Positions 15,491 through 29,514 are shown, counted from the first letter of the stretch. The stretch: DNA of 64,000 nt from Gammaproteobacteria bacterium (GCA_027459765.1 DAIDHD010000083.1:62001-126000), one strand, 5' to 3'. The notes: generated from the sequence alone by a model not told the origin. Made by a program: numbers and translations.

Positions 15491-16668
15491 GGAAGCTCTG
15501 CACAGGTGGTCATAGGTAACCGATAATGCGTGCAGCATGCATTAGCGGCGAGGTTGGGGCGATGAAGCAGATGACGTTTGCCTCGGCGGCCTGGCAGAAC
15601 AAGGGCAAGGTGACGCGCCGGGAGCGATTTCTGGGGGAGATGGACGCGGTGGTTCCCTGGTCGCGGATCGAGGCTCTGATCGAGCCGCACTACCCGAAGG
15701 CAGGGAACGGCACGCAGCCGATGCCAATGCAACGGATGCTGCGCATCTACTTCATGCAGCAGTGGTTCAACCTCTCGGATCCAGCGGCTGAGGATGCCCT
15801 GTATGACTCGGAGTCGATGCGCCGCTTTGCCGGGATCGAGCTCACGGAGGATACGGTCCCCGATGAGACGACGATCCTGCGCTTTCGCCACCTGCTCGAG
15901 GAGCATCGGCTGACCGAGCAGATCTTTGCCCTGGTGCGCGGGCTGCTCGAACAGAAGCGCCTGCTGGTGAAGTCCGGGACGATCGTGGATGCCACGATTA
16001 TCGATGCGCCGCCCTCGACCAAGAACGAGGCGAAGGCGCGCGACCCGGAGATGAAGCAGGGCAAGAAGAACTCGCGGGAGTGGCGCTTTGGGATGAAGGC
16101 GCACGTCGGGACGGATACCAACGGGCTGGTGCACACGCTGGTGACCACTGATGCGGCCGCCTCGGAGATCAAGCAACTCCCGAAGCTGCTGCATGGGGCC
16201 GAGCGGGAGTTGTACGGGGATCAGGCCTACTGGAGCGAGATGCATCGCGTGGCCGCCAAAGCCCACGGGGTGCGCTATCGGGTCAACCGCCGGCCGGCCA
16301 ACCGGGAGCGCCCGCTGACGCAGCATCAGCGCCGGCTCAACCGCCTGCGCTCGGCCACCCGAGCGCGCGGCGAGCACGCTTTCCACGTCATCAAGAACCT
16401 CTGGGGCTTCACGAAGGTGCGCTACCGCGGGCTGGCCAAGAACACGGCGCGCCTGTTCACGATGTTCGCACTGGCGAACCTGTACATGGTCAGGCGACGA
16501 CTCTTGCCACTGCAGGAGACGTGTCGGTGCTGATAGGACGAAGACAGCCGAGGGAGACCAAATCGATGGGAAATCCCTCAGGAACCCCACTTCCCGGCTC
16601 TTACTCATGATCCTGACGCTCTCAATCTTCATATTTTCGGCTCGCACACTGACCTGTGCAGAGCTTCC
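15491..16668 (+). mobile_element. IS5-family insertion sequence (1,178 bp)
   Basis: Perfect 17-bp terminal inverted repeats (GGAAGCTCTGCACAGGT) flank a single transposase gene. A 4-bp target duplication CTAG (15487-15490 and 16669-16672) fits the YTAR target of the IS5 subgroup. It is inserted within the Met-rich cytochrome gene and appears intact. Confidence 0.95.
15562..16533 (+). CDS. IS5-family DDE transposase
   Basis: This 323-aa transposase has an N-terminal DUF772-like region (MKQMTFASAAWQNKGKVTRR; MLRIYFMQQWFNLSDPAAED) and a catalytic DDE domain with Asp in VDATIIDAP, Asp in LYGDQAYWSE and Glu in ARGEHAFHVIKNLWGF. The ATG at 15562 was preferred to the upstream ORF-track start because it matches the family N-terminus. 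It lies inside intact terminal repeats. Confidence 0.93.
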   Translation: MKQMTFASAAWQNKGKVTRRERFLGEMDAVVPWSRIEALIEPHYPKAGNGTQPMPMQRMLRIYFMQQWFNLSDPAAEDALYDSESMRRFAGIELTEDTVPDETTILRFRHLLEEHRLTEQIFALVRGLLEQKRLLVKSGTIVDATIIDAPPSTKNEAKARDPEMKQGKKNSREWRFGMKAHVGTDTNGLVHTLVTTDAAASEIKQLPKLLHGAERELYGDQAYWSEMHRVAAKAHGVRYRVNRRPANRERPLTQHQRRLNRLRSATRARGEHAFHVIKNLWGFTKVRYRGLAKNTARLFTMFALANLYMVRRRLLPLQETCRC

Positions 16669-16914
16669 CTAGTGGCAGCGTCCGGCGCATTTTGAACCTG
16701 CGCCAGCTGCTGGCTGAGCTCATCGGTCTGCTGCTGCAACTGGGCCGTCGTCGGTGGCTCGGTTGCGCCGGGGGCCGCGGCGTCTGCCAGCGAGTACAGG
16801 CACAGCGCGAGCGCACAGAGCGCCAAGCGCGCCGGATGAACAGTTGGAAGTTCGGTGTTCAGCATGATGGCGCCCTCCATCGAAGCGAGACGATTCGTGT
16901 CGCTCGTCGGATTG

Positions 16915-16945
16915 AACATAGTCCCCGTAGCGGCTACAGGGTCAA
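16915..16945 (-). promoter_or_regulatory. MerR-type promoter/operator of the cytochrome gene
   Basis: On the leftward strand, TTGACC and TATGTT are separated by 19 bp containing the dyad CTGTAGCCGCTACGGG. The long 19-bp spacer and central dyad are the hallmark of MerR-activated promoters. The dyad arms match those at 24723-24753 (CTGTAG...CTACAGG), so the MerR-family protein encoded at 24757 is the likely activator of both. Confidence 0.8.
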
Positions 16946-17040
16946 GTGAGGGGTTCCACCTAAGAACGCGCAGTGCCTGAGTGGACCGGGATTGCATTGA
17001 GGCGCCACGTCAGATTGACGCGCCGCAATAGCTGAGTGAA

Positions 17041-19191
17041 TTACGGCGAACGGGCGTCGGACGGATCCGGCGCAGCGCGCAGCAAGCGCAGTCCGTTGGC
17101 CACCACCAGGAGGCTCGCACCCATGTCGGCAAAGACGGCCATCCACATCGTTGCCCCGGCAAACAGTGCGAGGCCCAGGAACACCGCTTTGACACCGAGA
17201 GCCAGGGTGATGTTCTGGACGAGCACCGCCTGGGTGCGTCTGGACAGGCGAATGAGCTCAGGGATGCGGCGCAGGTCGTCGTTCATCACGACGACGTCCG
17301 CGGCCTCGACGGCGGCGTCGGTACCGGCGGCCCCCATGGCAATGCCGATGTCGGCGCGTACGAGCGCCGGTGCGTCGTTGATGCCATCTCCAACCATAGC
17401 GACCACACCGCTTTGCGCCTTGAGGTCACCAATGGCCTGGAGCTTGTCGGCGGGCAGCAGGCTCCCGCGCGCCTCATCCACGCCGGCTTCATGCGCGATG
17501 CTGTCGGCCGTGCGCTGGTTGTCTCCGGTCAGCATGACCGTGCGGATACCAAGGTCGTGCAGGGCGACGATTGCTTCGCGCGAGCTGGGCTTGATCGCGT
17601 CGGCCACCGCAAAGAGGCCAAGCACGGACTGAGTGGTGGCCAGCAGCGTGGTGGTGCGCCCCCGCTCCTCGTGTGCACGGAGTTTGGATTCCAGCGCATC
17701 GCTGCACAGGTTCATCTCCTCGATCAGCCGGTGATTGCCGAGCACGAGCGCCTGTTCGCCGACCGTGCCTTCGATGCCGCGGCCGGGCAGTGCTCTGAAG
17801 TTGGCGACCGGTTGCGGGCCGCCCGCGAGGCCGCTCGCGATGGCGCGCGCGACCGGATGGTCGGACCGAGCCGCAAGGCTCGCCGCGTCGCGCGCGACGT
17901 CCTTGGGCGCTCCGTTCAGGACCTCGACATCTAGCAATCTCGGCTTACCCTCGGTGAGGGTACCCGTCTTGTCGAGTGCGACGACGCGGATGCGCCGGGC
18001 GGATTCCAGGTACGCACCGCCCTTGATGAGAATGCCGCGTCGAGCGGCGCTGGCTAAGGCGCTCACGACGGCGACCGGCGTCGAGATGACGAGCGCACAA
18101 GGGCAGCCGATGACGAGCAATACCAGTGCCTTGTAGAGCGACTGCATCCAGGTCCAGCCGAGCAGCCATGGACACAGCACGGCAACCGCGAGAGCCACCA
18201 GTAGGACGGCGGGCGTGTACAGGGCGGCGAACCTGTCGACGAAGCGTTGGGTCGGAGCGCGCGAGCCCTGGGCCGATTCCACGGCCTGGATGATTCGCGC
18301 CAGGGTGGTGTTGCCAGCGGTCGCCGTGACCTGGAATTCCAGTTCGCCGGTCTGGTTGATGGTGCCCGCGAATACCGGATCGCCAGCGGCCTTGTCGACG
18401 GGGATGCTCTCGCCGGTGACGGGCGCCTGGTTCACGGCACTCGTGCCCTGGGTGATGAGGCCATCGAGCGCGATGCGTGCACCGGGGCGTACCCGCACGG
18501 TGGCTCCGATCGTCACGGCGGTGGCAAGCAGCTCCGCCCAGGTTCCATCGGGCTGGCGGACCTCGGCCCGCTGCGGGGCCAGGTCGAGCAGGCCGCGAAT
18601 GGCGTTGCGCGCCCGATCGAGCGATCGCGCCTCGATCAGTTCCGCGATCGCGTACAGCGCCATCACCATCGCGGCCTCCGGCCACTGACCGATGAGGAAG
18701 GCGCCGGTCACGGCCACGCTCATCAGGGCGTTGATCGTCGGCCGGGCATGGCGTAGCGCTGATATCCCCTTGCGATAAGTCTCAAACCCCGCGAGTACAA
18801 TCGCAGTGGCCGCTAGCGCCATGACCACAACCCGAGTAGGCAGTGCATTGCCGGCTAGAAGTGAGGCCAATTCCGCCGCGGCAGCGAGAACCAGCGCGAC
18901 GACCGGGCGGACCAGTGCAGAACCGCCGAGCGTTCCGGGCGCGTGTTCGGTCGCTGGCTGGCTTTCAGCGGGCTGTGGATCGAAGCCCGCAGCCCGAATG
19001 GCGGATGCCACGGCGGCCATGTCGGCGGCGGGCGCCGTGACAGTAAGGGTCCGTGCGGCCAACTGGAATCGCAGGCTCTCGATGCCGTGCATGCCCTCCA
19101 GCGCATGGCGGATCTCGGCCTCTTCCGAGGCGCAATCCATGTTCGCGATGCGAAACGTGGTAACCGTCGGTTGAGTCGACGCGACGCTCAC
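17041..19191 (-). CDS. cadA: Cd/Zn/Pb-exporting P1B-type ATPase
   Basis: This 716-aa pump has an N-terminal HMA domain with MDCASEE (Cys20, CxxEE type seen in divalent Zn/Cd/Pb pumps), the transport motif CPC in VIGCPCALV, phosphorylation site [13 protein letters not shown] and GDGINDAPAL. The CPC motif together with the acidic HMA motif supports Zn(II)/Cd(II)/Pb(II) rather than Cu(I). It lies 12 bases after czcA and is probably the last gene of czcCBA-cadA. Confidence 0.92.
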   Translation of the reverse strand: MSVASTQPTVTTFRIANMDCASEEAEIRHALEGMHGIESLRFQLAARTLTVTAPAADMAAVASAIRAAGFDPQPAESQPATEHAPGTLGGSALVRPVVALVLAAAAELASLLAGNALPTRVVVMALAATAIVLAGFETYRKGISALRHARPTINALMSVAVTGAFLIGQWPEAAMVMALYAIAELIEARSLDRARNAIRGLLDLAPQRAEVRQPDGTWAELLATAVTIGATVRVRPGARIALDGLITQGTSAVNQAPVTGESIPVDKAAGDPVFAGTINQTGELEFQVTATAGNTTLARIIQAVESAQGSRAPTQRFVDRFAALYTPAVLLVALAVAVLCPWLLGWTWMQSLYKALVLLVIGCPCALVISTPVAVVSALASAARRGILIKGGAYLESARRIRVVALDKTGTLTEGKPRLLDVEVLNGAPKDVARDAASLAARSDHPVARAIASGLAGGPQPVANFRALPGRGIEGTVGEQALVLGNHRLIEEMNLCSDALESKLRAHEERGRTTTLLATTQSVLGLFAVADAIKPSSREAIVALHDLGIRTVMLTGDNQRTADSIAHEAGVDEARGSLLPADKLQAIGDLKAQSGVVAMVGDGINDAPALVRADIGIAMGAAGTDAAVEAADVVVMNDDLRRIPELIRLSRRTQAVLVQNITLALGVKAVFLGLALFAGATMWMAVFADMGASLLVVANGLRLLRAAPDPSDARSP

Positions 19192-19203
19192 AACCGGATT
19201 TCT

Positions 19204-23320
<4,117 letters not shown>

Positions 23321-23324
<4 letters not shown>

Positions 23325-24694
23325 GGAACGGCGTCCTTGAGAGGGGTGGCGACGACGATGGGTTCACCGGTGAGGCGCTGGATCTCGATGAGCGCCCGCT
23401 GCGCCTCGATCGCCGCTGCAAGTTGGCTCTTGAGCGCAGTGATGGTGTCGTCTTGCACCTGTGCCCATTCGAGGTAGCTCAGCGCGCCCGCCCGATAGGC
23501 GCGTTCGGCAGCGGCCTCCGCACGTGCGAGTTGCGGCAGGAGCTCGTCGCGGTAGCCTTGCAGTTCGGCCTTGTCGGCGACGTACTGTCCATGGGCCTGC
23601 GCGAGCGTTGCATAGAGCGCAAAGTCGCTCGACTCGCGCTCCAGTGCGAGAGCCTGCACTTCATTCTCTGCGGCGCGCACCTGGGGCTCTGCCCGGCGCG
23701 TGCTGCCCAGCGGAATGCTCACGCCGGCGAGCAGGCCCCACGAGGAGAAGTCCTGCAGACGCTGGACGCCAACCTCCCACGTCACGTCCGGGGAGCGGGC
23801 GCTGCGCGCCAGTTGCAGCCTGGCTTCCCGGATGCGCGTCTCATCGGCAAAGCGCCGCATGTCCGGCGTGCGGTCCAGCAGCCCCGCCAGATCCGCGAAG
23901 TCCGCGACGTCAGGCAAGGAGAGGGCATTACCTGTTACACGGACGGCCGTGCCACTGCGTTCGTTCCACAGGATCGCGAGCCGTCGGTAAGCGGCCGCCA
24001 CGCCGTATGTCGAACGAGTGCGATCGAGCTTCGCCCGCGACAGAAGCGCCTCGGCGGTCAGCTGGGCGGACTCGGGTGATGCGCCGGCCGCAAAGCGTTT
24101 CGCGGCGGCGGCCACGGTTCGCTCGCGCTGGGCGACGTCACGCTCCGCAATGTCGACGGCGACCTGCGCGGCGACGACGTCCAGGTAACGGCGAGCCACT
24201 TCGGCGAGCAGGTCCAGGCGTTTTGCCTCGCGCGTGGTCGCAAGGGCATCCAGCTGGCTGCCGGCCAGCGCTTGGCGCGCTTCGCGTTTGCCGCCGCGCT
24301 CGAGCACCGAGGCCAGCGTGAGGGCGATCTCGGCGTTCCGGAGGCCGGTGGTTTCGTTCGTACCAAGGGCGTTCTGGAATCGCAGGCCGGCCGTGAGCGG
24401 CGGGCGTTGTGCGGCGATGTCCGCATCGGCTCGCAGCGTCAGTTCCTCGTATTCGAAAATCTTGAGGTCGGGATGCTTGTCGAGGGTTCGCCCCATCGCC
24501 TGGTCCAGGGTCAGGCCAGTCGCTGCGGCGTTGGCGTCCGCGGCTGCCGCGGGCGAGCTGGGCGTCGGCGGGGCTGCCTCGGAGTCGGCCGCATACCCGG
24601 CGCTCGCCCATCCAACGAGCAGCGCCATCGCGAGTCCCCACGGCCGCCAGGGGGCTGCGCGGTGGGTTGGAAGAGGGGGGTGGCAGGTACTCAC
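23321..24694 (-). CDS. czcC: CzcC-type outer-membrane efflux channel
   Basis: This TolC-family protein (about 457 aa) has a signal peptide ending GWASAGYA and two OEP repeats (LTLASVLERGGKREARQAL; AYRAGALSYLEWAQVQDD). The ORF-track start at 24742 lies inside the MerR-type promoter and upstream of the expected transcript start, so it is excluded. GTG 24694, just after AAGG, gives a reasonable signal peptide, and ATG 24628 is the alternative. It is the first gene of czcCBA-cadA, divergent from a merR-family gene. Confidence 0.85.
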
Positions 24695-24722
24695 GGCCTT
24701 GAATTCGCTCGCAAATTGGCAG

Positions 24723-24753
24723 AATGTAAAGCCTGTAGTCACTACAGGGTCAA
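24723..24753 (-). promoter_or_regulatory. MerR-type promoter/operator of czcCBA-cadA
   Basis: On the leftward strand, TTGACC and TACATT are separated by 19 bp that include the near-perfect dyad CCTGTAGTGACTACAGG. The adjacent divergent gene at 24757 encodes a MerR-family activator, which should bind here. The same dyad occurs before the Met-rich cytochrome gene. Confidence 0.88.
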
Positions 24754-24756
24754 GCC

Positions 24757-25149
24757 ATGAAGATCAGCGAAGCGGCGGCCGCCAGCGGCTGTCATCTGGA
24801 GACCATCCGCTATTACGAGCGAATAGGCCTGCTGCCGAAGAATGTGCGCAGGAAAAACGGGTATCGCGAGTACACGGATGAAGACATCCAGAGAATGCGC
24901 TTCGTGACCCGTGGTCGGGACCTTGGGTTCAGCCTGGACGACATCCGCAGCCTGCTGCGTCTGAATTTCGATTCACGATTGTCCTGCGCCGAGGCGGATC
25001 GCGTTGCTCGGCGGCATCTGGCCGACGTGCAGGCGCGCATCGCGGAGCTCGGTCGCGTGGCTCAGGAATTGGAGCGCACGATCGAAGGCTGCTCAGGTGG
25101 ATCCACTGGTCACTGCAAGATCATCGGTACCTTGCGAGGTGCCGCGTAA
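24757..25149 (+). CDS. MerR-family regulator, CadR/PbrR/ZntR-like
   Basis: This 130-aa activator has an N-terminal winged helix-turn-helix (MKISEAAAASGCHLETIRYYERIGLL), a coiled-coil dimer helix and metal-site cysteines in LSCAEAD and the C-terminal EGCSGGSTGHCKII loop. The pattern fits the divalent Cd/Zn/Pb branch (ZntR, CadR, PbrR). It is divergent from czcC and its ATG lies 3 bases beyond the -35 box of the target promoter. Confidence 0.9.
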   Translation: MKISEAAAASGCHLETIRYYERIGLLPKNVRRKNGYREYTDEDIQRMRFVTRGRDLGFSLDDIRSLLRLNFDSRLSCAEADRVARRHLADVQARIAELGRVAQELERTIEGCSGGSTGHCKIIGTLRGAA

Positions 25150-25675
25150 GATCGTCGGTCAATGCGAGATTCAGGATCGCGAGCTCGATCTCTTAGATCA
25201 CAGCGCGCGAACTTGTCGACGTCGCTCTCCGGTCCGCACGTCTCCTTATGACGCCGGCTCGCCTTGGTGGGCGAGCCTTGTAGTACCCCCATGATGACAG
25301 CGAATTCTCGTCATACCTTGTCGTGATCCCGAACAGTGGTGCAGGGCAGGGACAAGTGCTGGTTCCGCGCGCAAAGAGATGAAGTCAAAAACTTGCGGGG
25401 ATAGACGTTTCGGCACACGGCATGCAACTGTGCGTCGAGGCGTTCAGAAGGCGTCCGACGAAGATTCCGTCCTGGACTTAGGAGCAGTGGGCGCGGATTC
25501 GGAAGAAATCAATCCGATGTGCCTCTGAATGAGGCTAGCCGGCGTCGCTATCGGGCATCAATTTGGCTCACGAACGGCGTTGATCCTTCCCTCGAGCGGA
25601 TCGTGCGGCGTCAATGGTAAATGGATGAGCCCCAATTGCAGGTTGATGAAACGTGACGTCAGACTACCTCTGTCC
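25150..25675. other. Gene-poor 526-bp interval
   Basis: I see no convincing reading frame, RNA gene or strong hairpin here. The small ORFs in the track have no recognisable features. Composition is slightly lower in GC than the flanks, consistent with a decayed remnant or recombination junction between the czc/cad and Cu-ATPase modules. Confidence 0.5.
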
Positions 25676-28057
25676 CTAGAGGCGCGCTGCCCGCAGTCGA
25701 AGCGCATTTCCGATCACCGACACTGAGCTCAGCGACATGGCGGCTGCGGCGATGATCGGGCTCAGCAGCAGCCCAAACGCTGGGTACAGTGCACCCGCGG
25801 CTACGGGGATGCCGAGCACGTTGTAGACGAAGGCCAGGACCAGGTTCTGGCGAATGTTGCGCATCGTCGCGCGGCTTAAGGTACGGGCCCGAGCGATGCC
25901 GGCCAAGTCTCCCTTGACCAGCGTGACACCCGCGCTGTGCATGGCGACGTCTGTGCCTGTTCCCATGGCGATGCCGATATCCGCTTCGGCCAGCGCAGGA
26001 GCATCGTTGACGCCATCGCCGGCCATGGCCACCACGCGGCCCATCGCCCGGAGCTTTCGGACCACGGCGTGCTTCTGGTCCGGCAGGACCTCCGCCTCGA
26101 CTTCGCCGATGCCCAAGCGCCGGGCGACCGCCTCGGCCGTGACGCGATTGTCTCCGGTCAGCATAACGATCTGTACGCCGTCCTTGGTGAGACTCGCAAG
26201 CGCAGCGCTTGTGGAGGCTTTGATTGGATCCGCAACGGCGATCAATCCAGCGGCCCTGCCGTCGATCGCGACGAACATAACCGTCGCGCCTTCCGCGCGC
26301 AGCTTGTCCGCTTCCGGCTCCAGGTGAGTCGAGTCGATCCCAGTGTCCGCAAGGAGTGTGCGGTTGCCAATGGCGATTAGGCGGCCAGTGATACTTCCAC
26401 GAACGCCCTTGCCGGTGACGGAGGAGAAGTCAGTGACTGCGCGTATCTCGAGGCCGCGGGACCGGGCGCTCGCGACGATGGCCGCAGCGAGCGGGTGCTC
26501 GCTCGCCTGTTCCAGGCTCGATCCAAGTTGCAGGACAGTAGTCTCATCGAACCCCACTGTCGCTTGCACTGCGACGACTTGCGGTTTGCCTTCAGTCAGG
26601 GTTCCGGTCTTGTCGACCACGAGCGTGTCGATTTTCTCGAATCGCTCGAGCGCTTCGGCATTCTTGATCAGGACGCCCGCGGTCGCGCCCTTGCCGACGC
26701 CGACCATGATGGACATCGGCGTGGCCAACCCGAGCGCGCACGGACAGGCGATGATGAGCACGGACACCGCTGCGACGATGGCATGGGCCAGGGCCGGGGC
26801 GGGTCCCCAAATGAGCCAAGCAACGAAAGCCAGCGCGGCAATGGCGATGACCGCCGGGACAAACCAGCTTGACACGAGATCCGCCAGCCGCTGAATCGGT
26901 GCGCGGCTGCGCTGTGCCTCGGCAACCATTTGTACGATTCGAGCAAGCATGGTCTCAGTGCCGACCTTGTCGGCCCGAATTACGAGGCTTCCCACACCGT
27001 TGAGCGTGCCGCCGATCACACGGGAGCCGGGCGCCTTCTCGTTGGGCATGGATTCCCCGGTGACCATGGATTCATCGACGGCGCTCGCGCCTTCGAGGAC
27101 GGTGCCATCGACCGGAACGGACTCCCCGGGGCGCACCCGCAGCCGTTCTCCCACCTGGACCGCATCAACGGAGATCTCCTCATCGTGTTTTCCCTCGCGT
27201 ATGCGGCGTGCCGTCTTGGGTGCGAGGTTAAGCAAGGCCCGGATGGCGCCACCGGTCTGCTCGCGGGCGCGCAATTCCAGAACCTGGCCGAGCAATACCA
27301 GCACCGTGATCACCGCACCGGCCTCGAAATACGCCGAAATCAAGCCGTGGGCGTTGCGCAAATCCTGTGGGAAAAGCCATGGCACGAAGGCTGCCGCAAG
27401 ACTGTAGAGATAGGCGGCACCGACCCCGAGCGCGATGAGGCTGAACATGTTGAGCGACTTGTGTCGTACGGAGTCCACCGCCCGCACAAAGAAGGGCCAG
27501 CCCGCCCACAGGATGACTGGGGAGGCCAGCACACACTGCAGCCATTGTGACCACAGCGGCGGAATCCTCTCGAGGAGCGGCACGCCCGCGATGTGCGCGC
27601 CCATCTCCAGGATCACGACCGGGAGCGATAGCGCCACGCCAAACCACATGCGTCGCGTCATGTCCACGAGCTCAGCGGTGGGTCCGCCATCGGCCGTGAC
27701 TTTCAGCGGTTCAAGTGCCATGCCACAAATGGGACAGCTTCCTGGGCCCGCCTGTCGGATCTGCGGGTGCATCGGACAGGTGTAGATCGTCTCCGCCTCC
27801 GCCGGGGGCGCCGTGGTTCCCTTCTGTTGCAGGTAGGTGCCCGGCGAAGCCGCGAACTTCTTCTGGCAGTGCTCGCTACAGAAGTTGTAGCGTCGTCCAT
27901 CATGTTCGGCGGCGAACCTGGCCGACGCCGGGTCGACGCTCATCCCGCATACGGGATCGACAACCGCTGAGGCGCCGTGATCGTGCGCACGACCACCGAC
28001 ATGTCCTTGCGCCTGGGCTTGGGGAGGGTTTGGCCTGGAGCTGGAGCAGCTGTTCAC
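25676..28057 (-). CDS. copA: Cu(I)/Ag(I)-exporting P1B-type ATPase with YHS and heavy-metal-binding N-terminus
   Basis: This protein of about 793 aa has an N-terminal YHS domain ([24 protein letters not shown]) and then a zinc-ribbon-like heavy-metal-binding domain ([22 protein letters not shown]), in place of the usual CxxC HMA domain. The ATPase core has [26 protein letters not shown] and [13 protein letters not shown] plus this N-terminus is typical of Cu/Ag pumps such as SilP/CopA variants. GTG 28057 has an AGGG Shine-Dalgarno sequence, and ATG 28075 is the alternative. The ORF-track start overlaps the promoter. Confidence 0.9.
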   Translation of the reverse strand: MNSCSSSRPNPPQAQAQGHVGGRAHDHGASAVVDPVCGMSVDPASARFAAEHDGRRYNFCSEHCQKKFAASPGTYLQQKGTTAPPAEAETIYTCPMHPQIRQAGPGSCPICGMALEPLKVTADGGPTAELVDMTRRMWFGVALSLPVVILEMGAHIAGVPLLERIPPLWSQWLQCVLASPVILWAGWPFFVRAVDSVRHKSLNMFSLIALGVGAAYLYSLAAAFVPWLFPQDLRNAHGLISAYFEAGAVITVLVLLGQVLELRAREQTGGAIRALLNLAPKTARRIREGKHDEEISVDAVQVGERLRVRPGESVPVDGTVLEGASAVDESMVTGESMPNEKAPGSRVIGGTLNGVGSLVIRADKVGTETMLARIVQMVAEAQRSRAPIQRLADLVSSWFVPAVIAIAALAFVAWLIWGPAPALAHAIVAAVSVLIIACPCALGLATPMSIMVGVGKGATAGVLIKNAEALERFEKIDTLVVDKTGTLTEGKPQVVAVQATVGFDETTVLQLGSSLEQASEHPLAAAIVASARSRGLEIRAVTDFSSVTGKGVRGSITGRLIAIGNRTLLADTGIDSTHLEPEADKLRAEGATVMFVAIDGRAAGLIAVADPIKASTSAALASLTKDGVQIVMLTGDNRVTAEAVARRLGIGEVEAEVLPDQKHAVVRKLRAMGRVVAMAGDGVNDAPALAEADIGIAMGTGTDVAMHSAGVTLVKGDLAGIARARTLSRATMRNIRQNLVLAFVYNVLGIPVAAGALYPAFGLLLSPIIAAAAMSLSSVSVIGNALRLRAARL

Positions 28058-28094
28058 GGGAATTGCCCTGCACATTGCGTGTCGATGGGGAGAA

Positions 28095-28125
28095 TCGTAA
28101 GCTCCGTACCTAGGTACGGAGTCAA
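28095..28125 (-). promoter_or_regulatory. mer-type promoter/operator of the Cu-ATPase gene
   Basis: The leftward TTGACT and TTACGA are spaced by 19 bp containing the perfect palindrome CTCCGTACCTAGGTACGGAG. The palindrome is essentially that of mercury-type MerR operators and is shared with the mer promoter at 44597-44627. It lies between the ATPase gene and a divergent merR-family gene. Confidence 0.85.
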
Positions 28126-28128
28126 GCG

Positions 28129-28599
28129 TTGATTCGCAAAGCAGCATCTTGCGCCGCGCAAGCACCTCACGGAGGGGTTGGGAAGTCGCTCGGTTTGACC
28201 ATTGGGCGGCTTGCCGAAGCGGCCGCTGTGAGCGTCGAGACGATCCGCTACTACCAGCGGCGTCGGCTTCTGCCCATCCCGACCGCCGCGGGCGTCCGGC
28301 GATATCCGATGGAGGTGCTCCGTCGCGTCCAATTCATCCGGCGATCGCAGTCGCTCGGGTTCTCGCTCGATGAGATCCGCGAGTTGATGCGACTCGAGGA
28401 CGGCGGATCGCGCAGGGCGGTGCGGCGAATCGCCGAAGCCCGCCTGGCCACTGTCCGTGACAAGCTTGCGGCGCTGCAAAAGATGGAGCATGTCCTGGCG
28501 CACCTCGTGGCCGAGTGCGAATCCTCTGGCGCGCAGCTGCCGTGCCCCATCATCGGTGCGCTGGCGGCTGAGCCCGAAGGGGATCGCGTCGATCCCTAG
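28129..28599 (+). CDS. MerR-family regulator next to Cu-ATPase
   Basis: This protein of up to 156 aa has the MerR DNA-binding segment ([23 protein letters not shown]) and a C-terminal metal loop [15 protein letters not shown] with two Cys nine residues apart, as in MerR Cys117/Cys126. The position of MerR Cys82 (LEDGTHC) reads LEDGGSR here, so the third Hg ligand is missing. The TTG start (28129) is uncertain; the N-terminal ~22 residues may not be translated. It likely controls the divergent ATPase gene through the palindrome at 28095-28125. Confidence 0.82.
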   Translation: MIRKAASCAAQAPHGGVGKSLGLTIGRLAEAAAVSVETIRYYQRRRLLPIPTAAGVRRYPMEVLRRVQFIRRSQSLGFSLDEIRELMRLEDGGSRRAVRRIAEARLATVRDKLAALQKMEHVLAHLVAECESSGAQLPCPIIGALAAEPEGDRVDP

Positions 28600-28615
28600 C
28601 ATCATCGAACCCGCC

Positions 28616-29281
28616 CTACCGGCCCGGCTGGGGCGCGGTACTCTCTTCGGCCAGGTTGGGCAACCAGCGCGGCGTGCGGGCCGCGTAAGTCCGATAGGCC
28701 TCGCCAAACTCCCGTTCCGCATCGGCCTCCTCGGTGTGCGCGAGGTGTACATACATCCACACCAACAGGGGGAACATGACGAGCGTGAGGATCGTTGGCC
28801 ACTGCAGCAAGAAGCCGAACATGATGGCAATGAACCCCACGTACTGGGGGTGGCGAATCCGGGCATAAACACCCGTCGTCGCGAGCTTGTGGGCACGCTG
28901 GGCGGCGTAGAGGATGTGCCAGGCCGCGGACAGCAGTATGAAGCCGCCGAAGATCAGCAGGTTGCTCAGTATGTGCAACACGCCGAAATGCGGATTGCCT
29001 TGCTGGCCCGTAAGCGTCCACCACAGATGCCCCGCGTCGTGCGACAAGGGATCCAATCCCGGAAAGCGGCGCTGCAGATACCCCGACAGCAGATACATGG
29101 TGAGCGGAATACCATACATCTCGGTAAACAACGCGACGATGAAGGCGCTGAACCCACCAAACGACCGCCAATCACGTGGCGACCTGGGCTTGGTAAAGCT
29201 ATACGCAAAGATCACGAACACCGCCGAGTTGATGATCACCAGCGACCACAGACCATATGCCGACATGCTCTCGTGATTCAT
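28616..29281 (-). CDS. Isoprenylcysteine carboxyl methyltransferase/PEMT-family membrane protein
   Basis: This 221-aa protein has about five membrane helices and the C-terminal ICMT/PEMT signature (LATTGVYARIRHPQYVGF ... EEADAEREFGEAYRTYAARTP), which binds S-adenosylmethionine in this family. The substrate is unknown. Such genes are often found in copper clusters. It is the last gene of a five-gene operon, and its start overlaps the DUF2933 stop (ATGA). Confidence 0.85.
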   Translation of the reverse strand: MNHESMSAYGLWSLVIINSAVFVIFAYSFTKPRSPRDWRSFGGFSAFIVALFTEMYGIPLTMYLLSGYLQRRFPGLDPLSHDAGHLWWTLTGQQGNPHFGVLHILSNLLIFGGFILLSAAWHILYAAQRAHKLATTGVYARIRHPQYVGFIAIMFGFLLQWPTILTLVMFPLLVWMYVHLAHTEEADAEREFGEAYRTYAARTPRWLPNLAEESTAPQPGR

Positions 29282-29514
29282 GGCTTTGACTCCGGCGTGG
29301 TCGACGAATGCTTGGAGTGGTCCTCGCCGCCACTATGACCGTGATGCATGAAAAGGTGCATCAGCGGGCAAGCCGCCAGCAGCAGGTACGGCAGGGCGCC
29401 CAACACGTGCGCGGTATGCTCGGTGATCAGGAAGAACCCAATCACGATCAAGAAGCCCAGTAGCACAATGCCCGAGCGACTGCGCCAGAAGCTCGACGTG
29501 GAGGGAGTGATCAT
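29278..29514 (-). CDS. DUF2933 small membrane protein
   Basis: This 78-aa protein has one or two hydrophobic helices (IVLLGFLIVIGFFLITEHTAHVLG; ALPYLLLAACPLMHLFMHH) and a His-rich tail (MHHGHSGGEDHSKH), matching DUF2933 proteins of metal-resistance clusters. The ATG at 29514 overlaps the upstream gene by 4 bp. The ORF-track extension is spurious. The His/Met-rich tail suggests metal binding at the membrane. Confidence 0.85.
   Translation of the reverse strand: MITPSTSSFWRSRSGIVLLGFLIVIGFFLITEHTAHVLGALPYLLLAACPLMHLFMHHGHSGGEDHSKHSSTTPESKP

Larger units (their letters stand above)
14775..16865 (-). pseudogene. Met-rich periplasmic cytochrome c gene split by IS5-family insertion
   Basis: The right fragment (16669-16865) encodes a start, a signal peptide (LCALALCLYSLADAAA) and a Gln-rich coil. 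The left fragment (14775-15490) encodes a Met/His/Gly-rich segment (MMGMGHMGPGMMGPGMM) and a c-type heme site CSQCH near the C-terminus. Removing the IS and one CTAG copy restores one continuous 302-aa frame (junction ...DAATR/QQAMQRHW...). The Met-rich segment resembles Cu(I)/Ag(I)-binding regions. The ORF track reports the left part as 242 aa starting inside the IS end. It is inactive as a full-length protein here unless a fragment is expressed. Confidence 0.85.
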
